Part shown: piece after piece, positions 32,738 through 41,025 of the stretch | How positions within the stretch are numbered: the first letter of the stretch is position 1 | Layout of the letters: the number at the start of each line of letters is the position of its first letter | Assembly: GCF_003574315.2 (NCBI RefSeq) | Contig: NZ_AP025739.1 | Location: forward strand, 6,324,001 to 6,388,000 | Length of the DNA stretch: 64,000 bases | Origin: Capsulimonas corticalis | GTDB taxonomy: Bacteria; Armatimonadota; Armatimonadia; Armatimonadales; Capsulimonadaceae | Direction of reading: 5' to 3' | Notes under the pieces: model-generated | Databases searched by the model: none | Told to the model about the DNA's origin: nothing | Seen by the model: the letters and a program-made list of their open reading frames with translations, nothing else | Made by a program: the position numbers and the translations under genes

Positions 32738-33736
32738 ATGACCATGTGTGAGAATTCGTATGGGATTGATTTGAAGGGTATGACCGTCTCCCAGGAGATG
32801 ACGACGCCTAGCCGGCCTGGCAAAAAGCCTCGCGCGGTCTGGATTGTGCGCGGGACGACGGGCGCACACACGGCGCTGCTGAAATCGCTCGGCGGACGGC
32901 TCTACCATGGCTCCTGGTCGTTCTGGGAGGATCCTTCGGAGTCGCTCGCCGAGGCCCTGGCTGCTGGCGCGGAGCCGACTTTCGCCGAGGTTTACGCACA
33001 GGAGCAAGAAGCGCTGCGCGAGCGCCGCCTGGCGCGCGCGGATCGGCTGGAGGACTGGGCAGGGAGCGCCACGAAGAAATCGGAGGCGCATTACAAGGTC
33101 GTGCGGCAAACCGGCGACATGATCCCGCTCGGGCAGCCAATTCTGGTCGATCATTATTCTGCTCCGCGTCACCGCCGCGACATCGGCCGCATGGACAGCA
33201 ACATGCGCAAATCCGTTGAGAACGCGGACAAAGCGGCGAATCATCTGGGGAAGGCGGCGCGGCTACGCCATATGGCCGAGGATGCGCCCAAATCTCCCAC
33301 CTATATCAACAATCGAATCCAGGAAGCCAAAACGCAAATCGGCATTCTGGAGCGCGCGCTGCAAGGCAAAAGCTATGTCCATAGCGCGCCGCGTGAGATC
33401 AGCGCCGAGGCCCGGGCGCGGTACGAGGGTCTTCTGGCTCTGGAGCGGGAGAAGCTCACATACTGGCAGGAGCGCCTTGAAGAGAGCGGCGGCGCCCGGT
33501 TTAGCAAAGCGAACATCGCGAAAGGCGACAACGTAAAGATCCGCGGATCCTGGGAGAAAGTGGCGCGCGCCAATCCCACGACCGTCAGCGTCGTAACGGG
33601 CTATTCCTGGACGATGAAGTACGCGTATGCCGAGATCCAGGACCATCAGCCAGCAGGGACGGAAGCCAAGCCGGCGGGAGACGAAGCACAGGCGCAAGGC
33701 AGTGAATCGCAAGGTGAAGGGAGCGAATCCCGGTGA
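32738..33736 (+). CDS. DUF3560 family protein
   Basis: 332 residues, with AAGGAG before the ATG. The motif IPLGQPILVDHYSAPRHRRDIGRMDSNMRKS, read in two parts at about 126-156, is the signature of DUF3560 proteins, found on phages, plasmids and ICEs. A helical region with many Arg/Glu pairs follows (NRIQEAKTQIGILERALQG, YEGLLALEREKLTYWQERL). A small beta module (ANIAKGDNVKIRGSWEKVARA) resembles a KOW-type fold. The tail has repeats of GSE-type residues. Its function is unknown. Its stop overlaps the start of the PP-loop gene. Confidence 0.78.
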   Translation: MTMCENSYGIDLKGMTVSQEMTTPSRPGKKPRAVWIVRGTTGAHTALLKSLGGRLYHGSWSFWEDPSESLAEALAAGAEPTFAEVYAQEQEALRERRLARADRLEDWAGSATKKSEAHYKVVRQTGDMIPLGQPILVDHYSAPRHRRDIGRMDSNMRKSVENADKAANHLGKAARLRHMAEDAPKSPTYINNRIQEAKTQIGILERALQGKSYVHSAPREISAEARARYEGLLALEREKLTYWQERLEESGGARFSKANIAKGDNVKIRGSWEKVARANPTTVSVVTGYSWTMKYAYAEIQDHQPAGTEAKPAGDEAQAQGSESQGEGSESR

Positions 33737-34839
33737 TCCAAATCGCTCCTATCGTCAATACCGCCGCTCTTCCAATTTCCATTGACGCCGATGTTGCCGC
33801 GCTGCTGGGGCTCAACGCCCCGGTAGCAGTCGGAGTGAGCGGCGGAAAAGATAGTGCGGCCGTCGCCTTCGCGACGTTCGATTATCTGGACACTATCGGT
33901 CATACCGGAAAGCGTCTGCTCATTCACTCGGATCTGGGATCGGTCGAGTGGCGGGATTCCCTCCCCGCCTGCGAGCGCCTGGCGGACCGTCTGGGCGCCC
34001 AGCTTGTCGTCGTGCGCCGCGCGTCCGGCGGCCTCATGGAGCGCTGGGAGACGCGCTGGCGCAACAACGTCGATCGATACGTAAACCTCAAATGCGTGAA
34101 GCTGATCCTGCCCTGGTCGACTCCCTCCATGCGCTTCTGCACGAGCGAGCTCAAGACGGACGTCATCTGCCGCGAGCTGGTCCGGCGCTTCCCCGGCGAG
34201 ACAATCCTTTCCGTCTCCGGCATTCGCGCCGAGGAGAGCGCGCAGCGGGCGAAAGCTCCGATCAGCAAGGCGCAGGAGAAACTGACCAGCAAAACGCAGG
34301 ACACGCGCGGCCTCGACTGGCATCCCATCCTCTCCTGGACGAAGGCGGACATCTTCGCCTACCTTCGCAGCAAGGGCTTCGATCTTCACGAGGCGTACAC
34401 GCGTTACGGAGCCTCGCGCGTGTCCTGCACCTGCTGCATCATGTCTTCGGAGGATGATCTGCGCGCGGCGGCGAGCTGCGCGGACAATCACGAGATTTAC
34501 CGCCGCATGTGTGAACTGGAGATCGTTTCCACATTCTCCTTCCAGGAGCGCGGATGGCTCGCCGACATCGCCCCGCACTTGCTGACGCGGGACCAAATCC
34601 AGCGCCTGGCGCGGGCGAAGTCGGCGGCGCGGCTGCGGGAGACGGCCGAGGCGCGAATCCCGGCGCATCTGCTTTATACGAAGGGCTGGCCGACTTGCGT
34701 ACCGACGGATGCCGAGGCCGACCTGCTCTGCACGGTTCGCGTGACGGTGGCGGCTACGCTGGGTCTTGACGTGCTGTATACCGAGCCGTCCGCGCTGATC
34801 GGGCGCTACGGAGAACTGATGGAGCTAAAACCGAAATGA
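33733..34839 (+). CDS. PP-loop ATPase of the PAPS-reductase/DndC type
   Basis: 368 residues from a GTG overlapping the previous stop (GTGA). SGGKDS at 36-41 is the ATP-binding PP-loop. MRFCTSELKTD and SGIRAEESAQRA are typical of the PAPS-reductase family, and a Cys cluster (VSCTCCIMSS) near 235 could carry an iron-sulphur cluster or zinc. Family members reduce adenylylsulphate or, as DndC, activate sulphur transfer to the DNA backbone. DndA/D/E are not visible, so a base- or nucleotide-modifying role is equally possible. It is in a tight operon with DUF3560. Confidence 0.8.
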   Translation: MIQIAPIVNTAALPISIDADVAALLGLNAPVAVGVSGGKDSAAVAFATFDYLDTIGHTGKRLLIHSDLGSVEWRDSLPACERLADRLGAQLVVVRRASGGLMERWETRWRNNVDRYVNLKCVKLILPWSTPSMRFCTSELKTDVICRELVRRFPGETILSVSGIRAEESAQRAKAPISKAQEKLTSKTQDTRGLDWHPILSWTKADIFAYLRSKGFDLHEAYTRYGASRVSCTCCIMSSEDDLRAAASCADNHEIYRRMCELEIVSTFSFQERGWLADIAPHLLTRDQIQRLARAKSAARLRETAEARIPAHLLYTKGWPTCVPTDAEADLLCTVRVTVAATLGLDVLYTEPSALIGRYGELMELKPK

Positions 34840-35108
34840 CTACAACGTTCGCTATGAAAATGAAGGACATCCGAATCGCCGAGGCGGAGCTCGCAGGGGG
34901 CATGGATTGCGATTGCTGCTGTCCACTGGCGCAAGTGATGAACCGCACGACCGGCAAAAACCAGTGGTCCATCGGTGTCTGCGACGCCGTAAATATATAT
35001 ACCGGTGAGCGGTATCCATTGCCAGAAAATGCACTCAAATTCAAGGAACGATGGGATCGCGATGGTAAACCGAAACCCATAACCTTCAATCTCGACATAT
35101 TGTCATAA
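34836..35108 (+). CDS. Small Cys-rich protein coupled to the PP-loop enzyme
   Basis: 90 residues, ATGA overlap with the preceding gene. The segment GGMDCDCCCPLAQVM has four Cys in six residues, a possible metal site, and a fifth Cys is in WSIGVCDAVNIYTGERYPLP. No family is known to me. Coupling to the PP-loop enzyme suggests a partner such as a sulphur or metal carrier, which is inference only. Confidence 0.62.
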   Translation: MTTTFAMKMKDIRIAEAELAGGMDCDCCCPLAQVMNRTTGKNQWSIGVCDAVNIYTGERYPLPENALKFKERWDRDGKPKPITFNLDILS

Positions 35109-35131
35109 TCGCGTAGAAAGTAGGATTATTT

Positions 35132-35272
35132 ATGTCACAATCAGAGACAAGCGAGCAGGTGAGCACCCGTGTCGAATTCTATTTTGCTGGGGAAATGTAC
35201 CCGGTGCCGAGGGTGCCGGAGTCGATCTGGCGGGTGGCGCGGGCAGTGAAACGATGGATCAAACGACGATGA
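35132..35272 (+). CDS. 46-residue basic protein
   Basis: MSQSETSEQVSTRVEFYFAG continues to a strongly basic end (RVARAVKRWIKRR). It begins 23 bp after the previous stop with a weak site (TAGGAT) and its stop overlaps the next ATG. Small size keeps confidence moderate; the overlap supports it. Confidence 0.5.
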   Translation: MSQSETSEQVSTRVEFYFAGEMYPVPRVPESIWRVARAVKRWIKRR

Positions 35273-35529
35273 ATAACACGGAATTTCGGACTGGCGATGT
35301 TGCGGTGACGCCTTCGGGCTTGCAGCTGGAGGTAAAGGAGATCCACCCCTTCACGGGCAACGGGCAGTTTCTTGCTCTCGAACCGCTGCCTGGACAGCGG
35401 ATGGAAAAGAACTTGTACTCCTGGTGCCCTGCCTATGATTACCGAAAGCTGGAGCCCGGCGAGAAAGTAAAGAAAGCGCCCGCGCGCGGCCTCGCCGACA
35501 TGGAGCCACCCGCGTATCAAGAATACTGA
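35269..35529 (+). CDS. Unknown small protein
   Basis: 86 residues from ATG 35269 (MNNTEFRTGDVAVTPSGLQL), overlapping the previous stop; a second ATG at 35254 is possible. The beta-rich N-terminal part (VTPSGLQLEVKEIHPF) resembles the small SH3-like KTxxGxxVEV modules of phage proteins. The C-terminus is basic then acidic. It is the last gene of the plus-strand operon. Confidence 0.58.
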   Translation: MNNTEFRTGDVAVTPSGLQLEVKEIHPFTGNGQFLALEPLPGQRMEKNLYSWCPAYDYRKLEPGEKVKKAPARGLADMEPPAYQEY

Positions 35530-35547
35530 GGCACGTCAACCAAAAAA

Positions 35548-35576
35548 GCCCGCTCTCCCGTTTCGGGAGAGCGGGC
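35548..35576 (-). terminator. Rho-independent terminator
   Basis: GCCCGCTCTCCCG-TTT-CGGGAGAGCGGGC is a perfect 13-bp stem. The six A residues before it on the plus strand are the T-tract of the minus-strand transcript from 35649-35996. It may also slow plus-strand transcription. Confidence 0.82.
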
Positions 35577-35648
35577 GAGATCATTCAAGAATTTAAGCTC
35601 AACCAAAATAACAGAATTGAGATTAGGGCAATAGTGGCATCGTTGAAA

Positions 35649-35996
35649 CTACGGCAACGGTAACGTAAGCGTATGATCCAACGCACTATCCTGAGGGAAG
35701 CTTACGCTGGGAATACCGACTCCCCGCTTCGCGAATTTGATGGTGGTTCCAGGATCAAAATTGGCAATTTGGATATGAAGGTCTTGATTAGCTGCTGCCG
35801 GCGCAACACCTTGCGCGTTTACGGTGGCAAAGATTTCTAACAAGGCTCCCTCATTGCCGGTAAAAATTAGTTTGTTTTCCAGTGGCTTGTCAATATGACC
35901 TCCATGAGGAAAATCGACGCCGATCAACGGGCCGAAAGATGCATTTGTAAGTACAATGTCGGCCTTACCGACAATTGTGATGGCGAGATCAATCAT
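35649..35996 (-). CDS. Unknown beta-rich protein
   Basis: 115 residues, with CTGGAGG before ATG 35996. The sequence alternates short beta strands (DLAITIVGKADIVLTNASFG, NKLIFTGNEGALLEIFATVN, TTIKFAKRGVGIPSVSF). This is compatible with a small immunoglobulin-like or lectin-like domain. No family is recognised. It is the last gene of the right module and ends at a strong terminator. Confidence 0.6.
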   Translation of the reverse strand: MIDLAITIVGKADIVLTNASFGPLIGVDFPHGGHIDKPLENKLIFTGNEGALLEIFATVNAQGVAPAAANQDLHIQIANFDPGTTIKFAKRGVGIPSVSFPQDSALDHTLTLPLP

Positions 35997-36054
35997 GCGC
36001 TAACCTCCAGCGAGACGATATGTTAGCATGTATTTGACAAAATATGAGTAATTC

Positions 36055-36090
36055 CTGCGTGATATTTTACGCAGGCAAAATATCACGCAG
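36055..36090. other. 14-bp perfect hairpin
   Basis: CTGCGTGATATTTT and AAAATATCACGCAG pair around an 8-base loop, between the GH5-like gene and the gene at 35649-35996. No T-tract follows; it could be a weak terminator or an operator. Confidence 0.6.
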
Positions 36091-36097
36091 TTATCAT

Positions 36098-37969
36098 TTA
36101 GAAGCCGAACGCCGCTTTCAGATTTGCTTTGAACTCAGCATCCGCGATGGCCTTGATCTGCGCCGTCTGCGCATCGGTGAAGCCTGGATCCGGTGTGACG
36201 GCCGCCGCGCCCGCCCCGACGCCGCCGGCCACGGATCCGCTCGTTCCCGTCCCGTTTGTACCCGCTCCGTTCGTCACGGGAACGGTGGCCGCTGGCGCGG
36301 CGACGTCCTGACCGGCGATCCAGGAGGCGTAATAGCCCAGGATCGCGGCGCCCGTGTCGGTCGGCGTGAAGCTCGCCCCGTCCACGGATTTCACCAGACC
36401 GATGCTGTCCTCAACGCCTTTGATCGTCCATGCCCATGCCATGACGCCGCGCAGATTCGGAATGGTCTGTAGCGCCTGATGGAACTGAGGCGAGCCGTCA
36501 TTGTACTCTTCCAGCAGCACGGGAATCCCCTGACCTGCCTTCGCCGTGAGCTGGGACGCCGGCAGGTACGCGTGCCAGCCGTAGAAGTCGACTCCGTCGA
36601 TGGGATCCGCGCTGGCGGCGGTCATGTCCTTGGAATAGCCCTCCGCGTCCACGACCACCGTCGTCTGCGGATCGATCCCTTTGATGGCCTGGGCGATCGG
36701 CGCCGCGACCGCCTTCCACGCCGCCCAGGTGGCGTATCCGTGCGGCTCGTTGAGGATGCAGAGGATAACTGGCATCCCTTTGTAGGTCGTCGCGAGCTGC
36801 GTATCGAGCTGCTGGAGCGCCGACGATCCGCCACTCGGCATATCCTGCGGCCCAATCTCCGGGATGACGCCGGCGGCGAGCATGTTCTGCACATCCTGAT
36901 CCACGCGGTGCTGATAGAGCGCCGAGCCCAGGTACTTATCTGCGTCGAACGAAAATCGCAGGACCTTCAATCCCGACGCCTTCAGCAGCTTAAAATTGCC
37001 AACGGTGTCATTCGCCGCCGCGCCTTTGGTAGCGATCGCGTTGCCGAAGTCGCCCCCGAGGAAGAAGGAGCGGCCAGGCAGCGGCGCGAGCGCGGCCGCG
37101 ACGGACGGGTACGCGGAGGGATCCGCCTTGACAATCCAGGAGCCGCCGCCGATCTCGAAATCGGCGCCCGGGTAGATCCACGCGCCAAGCTGCGTCCAGG
37201 CCGTGTTGAAGACGCCGCCCTGGAGATTGTAGATCCCCGCCCGCGCCGGCAGCGCCGTCACGAACTCCCCGGCGAGGCTCTCGATGCTGTCTCCCGCCAC
37301 GGTGGCCGGCGCGAGGTAGAGCGCTCCGGCGGCCGGCTTTGCGCCGGCGGCGAGCGGTTTGTGGACGTAGATCTGCGCGAAACCCCCGCTGCCTTTGACC
37401 ATCGCCCAGACGTCCTGCGCGCCGGCGACTGGCTCCTGGAGCGTAAACGGCACATGCAGCTTCCCATCCGCGCCGGCGGCGGGCGCGCCGATCGTCATAA
37501 CCGGAGCGGTGACGCGCAGGTGATTGGTGCTGATGACCAGGTTCGTGGAGGGAATGGCAAAATCGATCGCGCCCTTGCCGGAATAGTTTGTGCCGGCCGG
37601 GAACAGCGTTCCCTTCCCGGCGCCGTAGTGGCCGGGCGGCAGCGCCTGGGTGAAGCTGAAGGTGTTAACCGATCCATCCGGATAGATCGCGGCGGTGACC
37701 GACGGGCCGGGATTGACGGTGACGTACGCGCCTGTGTCCTGGTTCTGCAAAAAGAGCTGGACGTTGTAGTTTCCGCCGGCGCTGCCCAGCGCCGTATCCG
37801 CCTCGATCGTGAATGTCGCGGCGGCGAAGTCGGCCGTGGCCGTCACATTGGTTTTGGAGAGCGTCACCGCAGCGCTCTGGGCGCGTAAGCTCGGCGCGAG
37901 GCAGAGGACCAGCGAGGCGAGCGCGGCTGCCGCGCCCCACCGGGCAAAATTGAAGCGTGGGTATTTCAT
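36098..37969 (-). CDS. Secreted GH5-like glycoside hydrolase
   Basis: 623 residues. A Sec signal peptide (WGAAAALASLVLCLAPSLRA) is followed by a beta-sandwich N-terminal region to about 285. The TIM barrel follows (LGGDFGNAIATKG at the start). ILNEPHGYATW near residue 405 gives the acid/base Glu, and VLLEEYNDGS near 485 gives the nucleophile Glu, the clan GH-A layout of GH5-type endoglucanases. The C-terminus is a Gly/Thr linker and a short helix. It would be exported and act on beta-glycans outside the cell. A tandem array and hairpin precede it. Confidence 0.75.
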   Translation of the reverse strand: MKYPRFNFARWGAAAALASLVLCLAPSLRAQSAAVTLSKTNVTATADFAAATFTIEADTALGSAGGNYNVQLFLQNQDTGAYVTVNPGPSVTAAIYPDGSVNTFSFTQALPPGHYGAGKGTLFPAGTNYSGKGAIDFAIPSTNLVISTNHLRVTAPVMTIGAPAAGADGKLHVPFTLQEPVAGAQDVWAMVKGSGGFAQIYVHKPLAAGAKPAAGALYLAPATVAGDSIESLAGEFVTALPARAGIYNLQGGVFNTAWTQLGAWIYPGADFEIGGGSWIVKADPSAYPSVAAALAPLPGRSFFLGGDFGNAIATKGAAANDTVGNFKLLKASGLKVLRFSFDADKYLGSALYQHRVDQDVQNMLAAGVIPEIGPQDMPSGGSSALQQLDTQLATTYKGMPVILCILNEPHGYATWAAWKAVAAPIAQAIKGIDPQTTVVVDAEGYSKDMTAASADPIDGVDFYGWHAYLPASQLTAKAGQGIPVLLEEYNDGSPQFHQALQTIPNLRGVMAWAWTIKGVEDSIGLVKSVDGASFTPTDTGAAILGYYASWIAGQDVAAPAATVPVTNGAGTNGTGTSGSVAGGVGAGAAAVTPDPGFTDAQTAQIKAIADAEFKANLKAAFGF

Positions 37970-37990
37970 CGGGATTCCTTTTTAATCGGA

Positions 37991-38106
37991 TTGCAGTAAA
38001 CACGGCTTGCAGTAAACACGGCTTGCAGTAAACACGGCTTGCAGTAAACACGGCTTGCAGTAAATGATGCATGCAGTAAAGACTGAGTTCAGTCTTTACT
38101 GCATGC
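37991..38106. repeat. 16-bp tandem array and 18-bp hairpin
   Basis: TTGCAGTAAACACGGC occurs four times without change (37991-38054), then twice in altered form to 38086. The last unit is the left arm of a perfect inverted repeat, GCATGCAGTAAAGACTGA and its complement (38069-38106), with a 2-base loop. Two copies of GGCAAGGATGCAA (about 38120 and 38141) lie beyond it. The array is the leader of the GH5-like gene; the hairpin could end transcription from the lysin gene. Confidence 0.92.
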
Positions 38107-38158
38107 TGCTGGGGCGTTTGGCAAGGATGCAACGTCCCTAGGCAAGGATGCAAGGTCG

Positions 38159-38932
38159 TCAGGCGGCGCGGAAGGCGGTGAGCGCGTTCTTCCACTCGGT
38201 TTCGTGGTCGACCACGGCGGCGTCGCCTTCGGGATCGAAGACATAGACGCTGAAGCTCTTGATCTGGCGCGCTTTCAGCGTGGCGAGCATCTGCGTGTTG
38301 TTGATTGTGGGGACCAGCGCCTGGCCGGGGCGAGCGCGGACGACGGACGCGCCCTCGGACAGCGCGCCGGAGAGGATACTGGCGGCGCTGCGCGTCCCGC
38401 CCGGCTCCAGATACGCCTGGGGCTGAAAGGTGGCGCAGTGGATCATGAACGCGCGAAACGGGAACTCCGGATGAAGCTGAGGACTCCAGAACGAGGAGAG
38501 ATGCAGATTGACGCGGTGACCGGTCGCCGCGGCGATCCGGCTCATCAGCTGATGGACCGCCGCGATGCACGCCGGTTCGCCGTGCGCCGCCGCGAACCTT
38601 TCCCATTCCGCCTCCGCGTCGACCACGAGCTCGGTGACGCCGGCGGGAATACTCGCCGCAATGGATTTCACCTGGTCCGCGATATTGTCGGGGTAGACGT
38701 AGCACCATGCCGCGACGGGGAGATTGATCGTCTTCGCGTCCTTCAAGATCCGCTGCGCGTCGGCGACATGATACGGCGAGCGGCCATCATCGACTTTGAC
38801 CAGGATATCATCGAAGCCCATCGCCTGGACATCGTGCAGGTTGCCCAGCATACGCGAGGTCAGATGCGCCCAGAGGCCGATCCGATTCGTGAAAAAAGCC
38901 GTCCCCGTCGGGGCGGCCACTTTGGTAGCCAT
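38159..38932 (-). CDS. TIM-barrel lysin-like glycoside hydrolase
   Basis: 257 residues. The alternating pattern of a TIM barrel is clear: GFDDILVKVDDG near 40, VAAWCYVYP at 73-81, ELVVDAEAEWE at 101-111 and VNLHLSSFWSP near 140. Acid residues at strand ends (Asp105, Glu107) resemble GH25-like muramidases. It lies with an M15-like peptidase and tiny membrane proteins, so an endolysin is the likeliest role. A substrate other than peptidoglycan is possible. There is no signal peptide, as expected for a holin-dependent lysin. Confidence 0.6.
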   Translation of the reverse strand: MATKVAAPTGTAFFTNRIGLWAHLTSRMLGNLHDVQAMGFDDILVKVDDGRSPYHVADAQRILKDAKTINLPVAAWCYVYPDNIADQVKSIAASIPAGVTELVVDAEAEWERFAAAHGEPACIAAVHQLMSRIAAATGHRVNLHLSSFWSPQLHPEFPFRAFMIHCATFQPQAYLEPGGTRSAASILSGALSEGASVVRARPGQALVPTINNTQMLATLKARQIKSFSVYVFDPEGDAAVVDHETEWKNALTAFRAA

Positions 38933-39029
38933 TCGATTGTCCTTATATTGACCAGCTATTGAAAATTTGGGAGGAGATTTTTACAGCGCTCAGTCCGTAC
39001 TGCAAATCGATTTACTGCATACGATTAGA

Positions 39030-39794
39030 TCATTGCCTGAGCGCCCGAAGTCGCTCAATCCCCTTCGCGTAAATCTCTGGGTCCTTCTCGATGACGATAG
39101 CGCGGCGTCCTTCCTGGATGCAGGCAACTGCTGTTGTCATGCTCCCAGCGCAGCTGTCCAGTACGAGATCGCAGGGGTTGGTGTAGGTGCGGATCAAGTA
39201 TGCGAAAAGGTCCACGGGCTTTTGTGTCGGGTGGATAGTTCCTTGATTTGGATTCGCAAACGACAAAATAGACCTTGGATAATTCGTAAACTCCCGGTCG
39301 TAACTCTTTACGTGAGAAGGCCGGTCTGTAATAGCGGACCCTTTGCGCATTTTAGGGTTGGGACGAAATTCGCGTTTTGGAGAATGAACTAGCCCTTGTG
39401 GGATGTAGATCATCCGTCGGGGACTATTGTTTGCCGTAACACCAGGGGAAAAGACGCAACATTCCTCCACATCTCGAAGAGGTTTGTTCTTCGCATTAAC
39501 GAAATCTGATGGGCGACTTTTCTGCCAGTACCAGCAATATTTGAACCAATCAAAATTTGACATCTGGAGCAGCGGAGTGAACTTTCCTGCGGATGTCAGA
39601 ACGATGGCTCCGTTCGGCTTGATGAGCCGTCTATACTGCTCCCAGAGCGGCTCAAACGGAATGACAACGTCCCATGCGCAGGAAGTAGACCCATACGGCA
39701 AATCGCACAGGATCATATCTACCGACCCGTCAGGAATCAGCTTCATAAGTTCCAGGCAGTCGCCCTGCATGGTCTGGATATTTTGGTCGCCCAT
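39030..39794 (-). CDS. DNA methyltransferase (beta-class, N4/N6)
   Basis: 254 residues, with AGGAGG before the ATG. DLPYGSTSCAWD at 31-42 is the catalytic motif IV (D-P-P-Y type with Leu). IHPTQKPVDLFAYLIR and LDSCAGSMTTAVACIQEGR contain motif I and the AdoMet pocket, after motif IV, which is the beta order. It methylates adenine N6 or cytosine N4. No restriction enzyme is adjacent, so protection of phage DNA or regulation is more likely than a restriction system. Confidence 0.85.
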   Translation of the reverse strand: MGDQNIQTMQGDCLELMKLIPDGSVDMILCDLPYGSTSCAWDVVIPFEPLWEQYRRLIKPNGAIVLTSAGKFTPLLQMSNFDWFKYCWYWQKSRPSDFVNAKNKPLRDVEECCVFSPGVTANNSPRRMIYIPQGLVHSPKREFRPNPKMRKGSAITDRPSHVKSYDREFTNYPRSILSFANPNQGTIHPTQKPVDLFAYLIRTYTNPCDLVLDSCAGSMTTAVACIQEGRRAIVIEKDPEIYAKGIERLRALRQ

Positions 39795-39802
39795 ATGACC
39801 TC

Positions 39803-40282
39803 CTAGTTGTCGGCGGGGTTATGGGCGAGGAACAGCGTACGAACGATTGCCTGCGCCTTCGCCGAAGGCTGCCAGAACAGGTAAGGCGCGTTGCTCAGTA
39901 GTCCGTTTTTGCCGGCGAGCCAGGAATGCGCCTGATTCCGGAGGGATTCCTTCATCGGCACACCGCAGTAAACTGCGTGAATGTGGCGCGCGTCCTTTGT
40001 CGGCCAGTGGTCACGGCCTGGATCCCTGTAATAACAGGCGAAACCTTCCAGGGACAGCGCCGTCAGCAGGTATTTGACACGCTGGTCGTTGAGGTCCTGA
40101 ATATGGAGATCCGTCGCGGCGGAATATTGATGTCCGTTGTCGAGCGTCGTCTCCGGTTTGTGTTCCCCCGCCGACGCCTTGGCGAGGCCAATGGTCTGTC
40201 CGATCATGGCGCCGGTGACGCCAGCGCGGCGGAAGGCGTCGGACGCGCCCTGGGAGAGGCCCGCTTTCAAAAGTGGCTGCAT
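39803..40282 (-). CDS. M15-like peptidase, probable endolysin component
   Basis: 159 residues from ATG 40282 (MQPLLKAGLSQGASDAFRRA). GHQYSAATDLHI near 49-60 matches the S-x-H-x-x-G-x-A-x-D-type zinc motif of M15 D,D-peptidases in altered form, and RHIHAVYCG near 102-110 carries the second metal site (H-x-H). The region between is helix-strand. It would cut peptidoglycan cross-links or stem peptides. The gene lies between the methyltransferase and an unknown gene, with a hairpin upstream. Confidence 0.55.
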   Translation of the reverse strand: MQPLLKAGLSQGASDAFRRAGVTGAMIGQTIGLAKASAGEHKPETTLDNGHQYSAATDLHIQDLNDQRVKYLLTALSLEGFACYYRDPGRDHWPTKDARHIHAVYCGVPMKESLRNQAHSWLAGKNGLLSNAPYLFWQPSAKAQAIVRTLFLAHNPADN

Positions 40283-40320
40283 ATGAGTTTCTTTCTGGAG
40301 GGTGAATTTTTGGAGTCGAG

Positions 40321-40357
40321 AATCATCGCCATTACGGTATGCGTAATGGCGATGATT
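40321..40357. other. 15-bp hairpin between genes
   Basis: AATCATCGCCATTAC and GTAATGGCGATGATT pair perfectly around a 7-base loop, just after the stop of the gene at 40362-40949. No T-tract is visible. Confidence 0.65.
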
Positions 40358-40361
40358 GGGG

Positions 40362-40949
40362 TCAGCATTCTTCGAGGTAACCGTTACGCAGAAACCCGTG
40401 GTAGTTTCCGCACATGATGGATCCCGCGCCGGCCGCGCAGGTGTCGCCAGCTTTATCGACATTGATCTCCGGAGGTACGCCGTGACGGACCCAGCATCGA
40501 TGCCCCTTGTCGTCAGGACGCGTGCAGTTGTTGGCGCGCGAATCGATCACCCACTGCCCGCCCGGCGTCTGCACGGAGAGTGTGCGACCATCGAGCCCGA
40601 CCCCGTAGAAGTCGGTGGCGTATTCAGAATCGAGATACCACATCATGCCGGGTTCGCGCGGATGGCTGAGCGTCGTCAACTCGCCGGTGTCTGATCGGCA
40701 GTACACACTCTGGACGAAAAGCTGCCACTCATCATTGGGCAAAAATTCATATCCACATTCGCAGTGCGTTGGCCAGCGTGGATCGTCGTGCGGCCAATTG
40801 TCACCGCAATCCTGTGGCGAATGCACGTCGTCCAGGTGTATCATCGCGTTATGGAAGTGATCGCCCTCGGACTTGCGGAAAGAGTAGCGGCGCAGGAACC
40901 GGCGACAAGAGCCAGTCGGCTCTACAAGAAAGCATTTGATTCGGGTCAT
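40362..40949 (-). CDS. Unknown Cys/His-rich phage protein
   Basis: 195 residues from ATG 40949 (MTRIKCFLVEPTGSCRRFLR). The start MTRIKCFLVEPTG resembles a recurring unknown phage family. It contains WPTHCECGYEF and CTRPDDKGHRCW, which could bind zinc, and HLDDVHSPQDCGDNWPHDD before them. WYLDSEYATDFYGVGLDGRT suggests a beta-rich second half. The N-terminus follows the tiny membrane-peptide gene by seven bases. Function unknown. Confidence 0.62.
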   Translation of the reverse strand: MTRIKCFLVEPTGSCRRFLRRYSFRKSEGDHFHNAMIHLDDVHSPQDCGDNWPHDDPRWPTHCECGYEFLPNDEWQLFVQSVYCRSDTGELTTLSHPREPGMMWYLDSEYATDFYGVGLDGRTLSVQTPGGQWVIDSRANNCTRPDDKGHRCWVRHGVPPEINVDKAGDTCAAGAGSIMCGNYHGFLRNGYLEEC

Positions 40950-40956
40950 GGCGGCC

Positions 40957-41025
40957 TCACGGGCGAAACAGCGAGCGGACCGCCAGCACAAGGACGGCGG
41001 CCGCGAAGAGGATGGCGAAGGTCAT
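40957..41025 (-). CDS. 22-residue membrane peptide
   Basis: MTFAILFAAAVLVLAVRSLF followed by Arg-Pro. The ATG overlaps the stop of the HNH gene (ATGA) and the next gene starts seven bases after its stop. One membrane span fills most of it. The coupling is the main support. In a lysis region a tiny pinholin-like or regulatory peptide is conceivable. Confidence 0.5.
   Translation of the reverse strand: MTFAILFAAAVLVLAVRSLFRP

Noticed and set aside
33646-34668. Minus-strand frame of 340 codons
   Set aside because: It mirrors the PP-loop enzyme, whose SGGKDS motif and coupling are clear.
36479-37888. Long plus-strand frame of 469 codons
   Set aside because: It is the mirror of the GH5-like gene in high-GC DNA; its Arg-rich composition and lack of motifs are typical of shadows.
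37991-38086. The 16-bp array as a CRISPR
   Set aside because: Units are directly adjacent without spacers and there are no cas genes.
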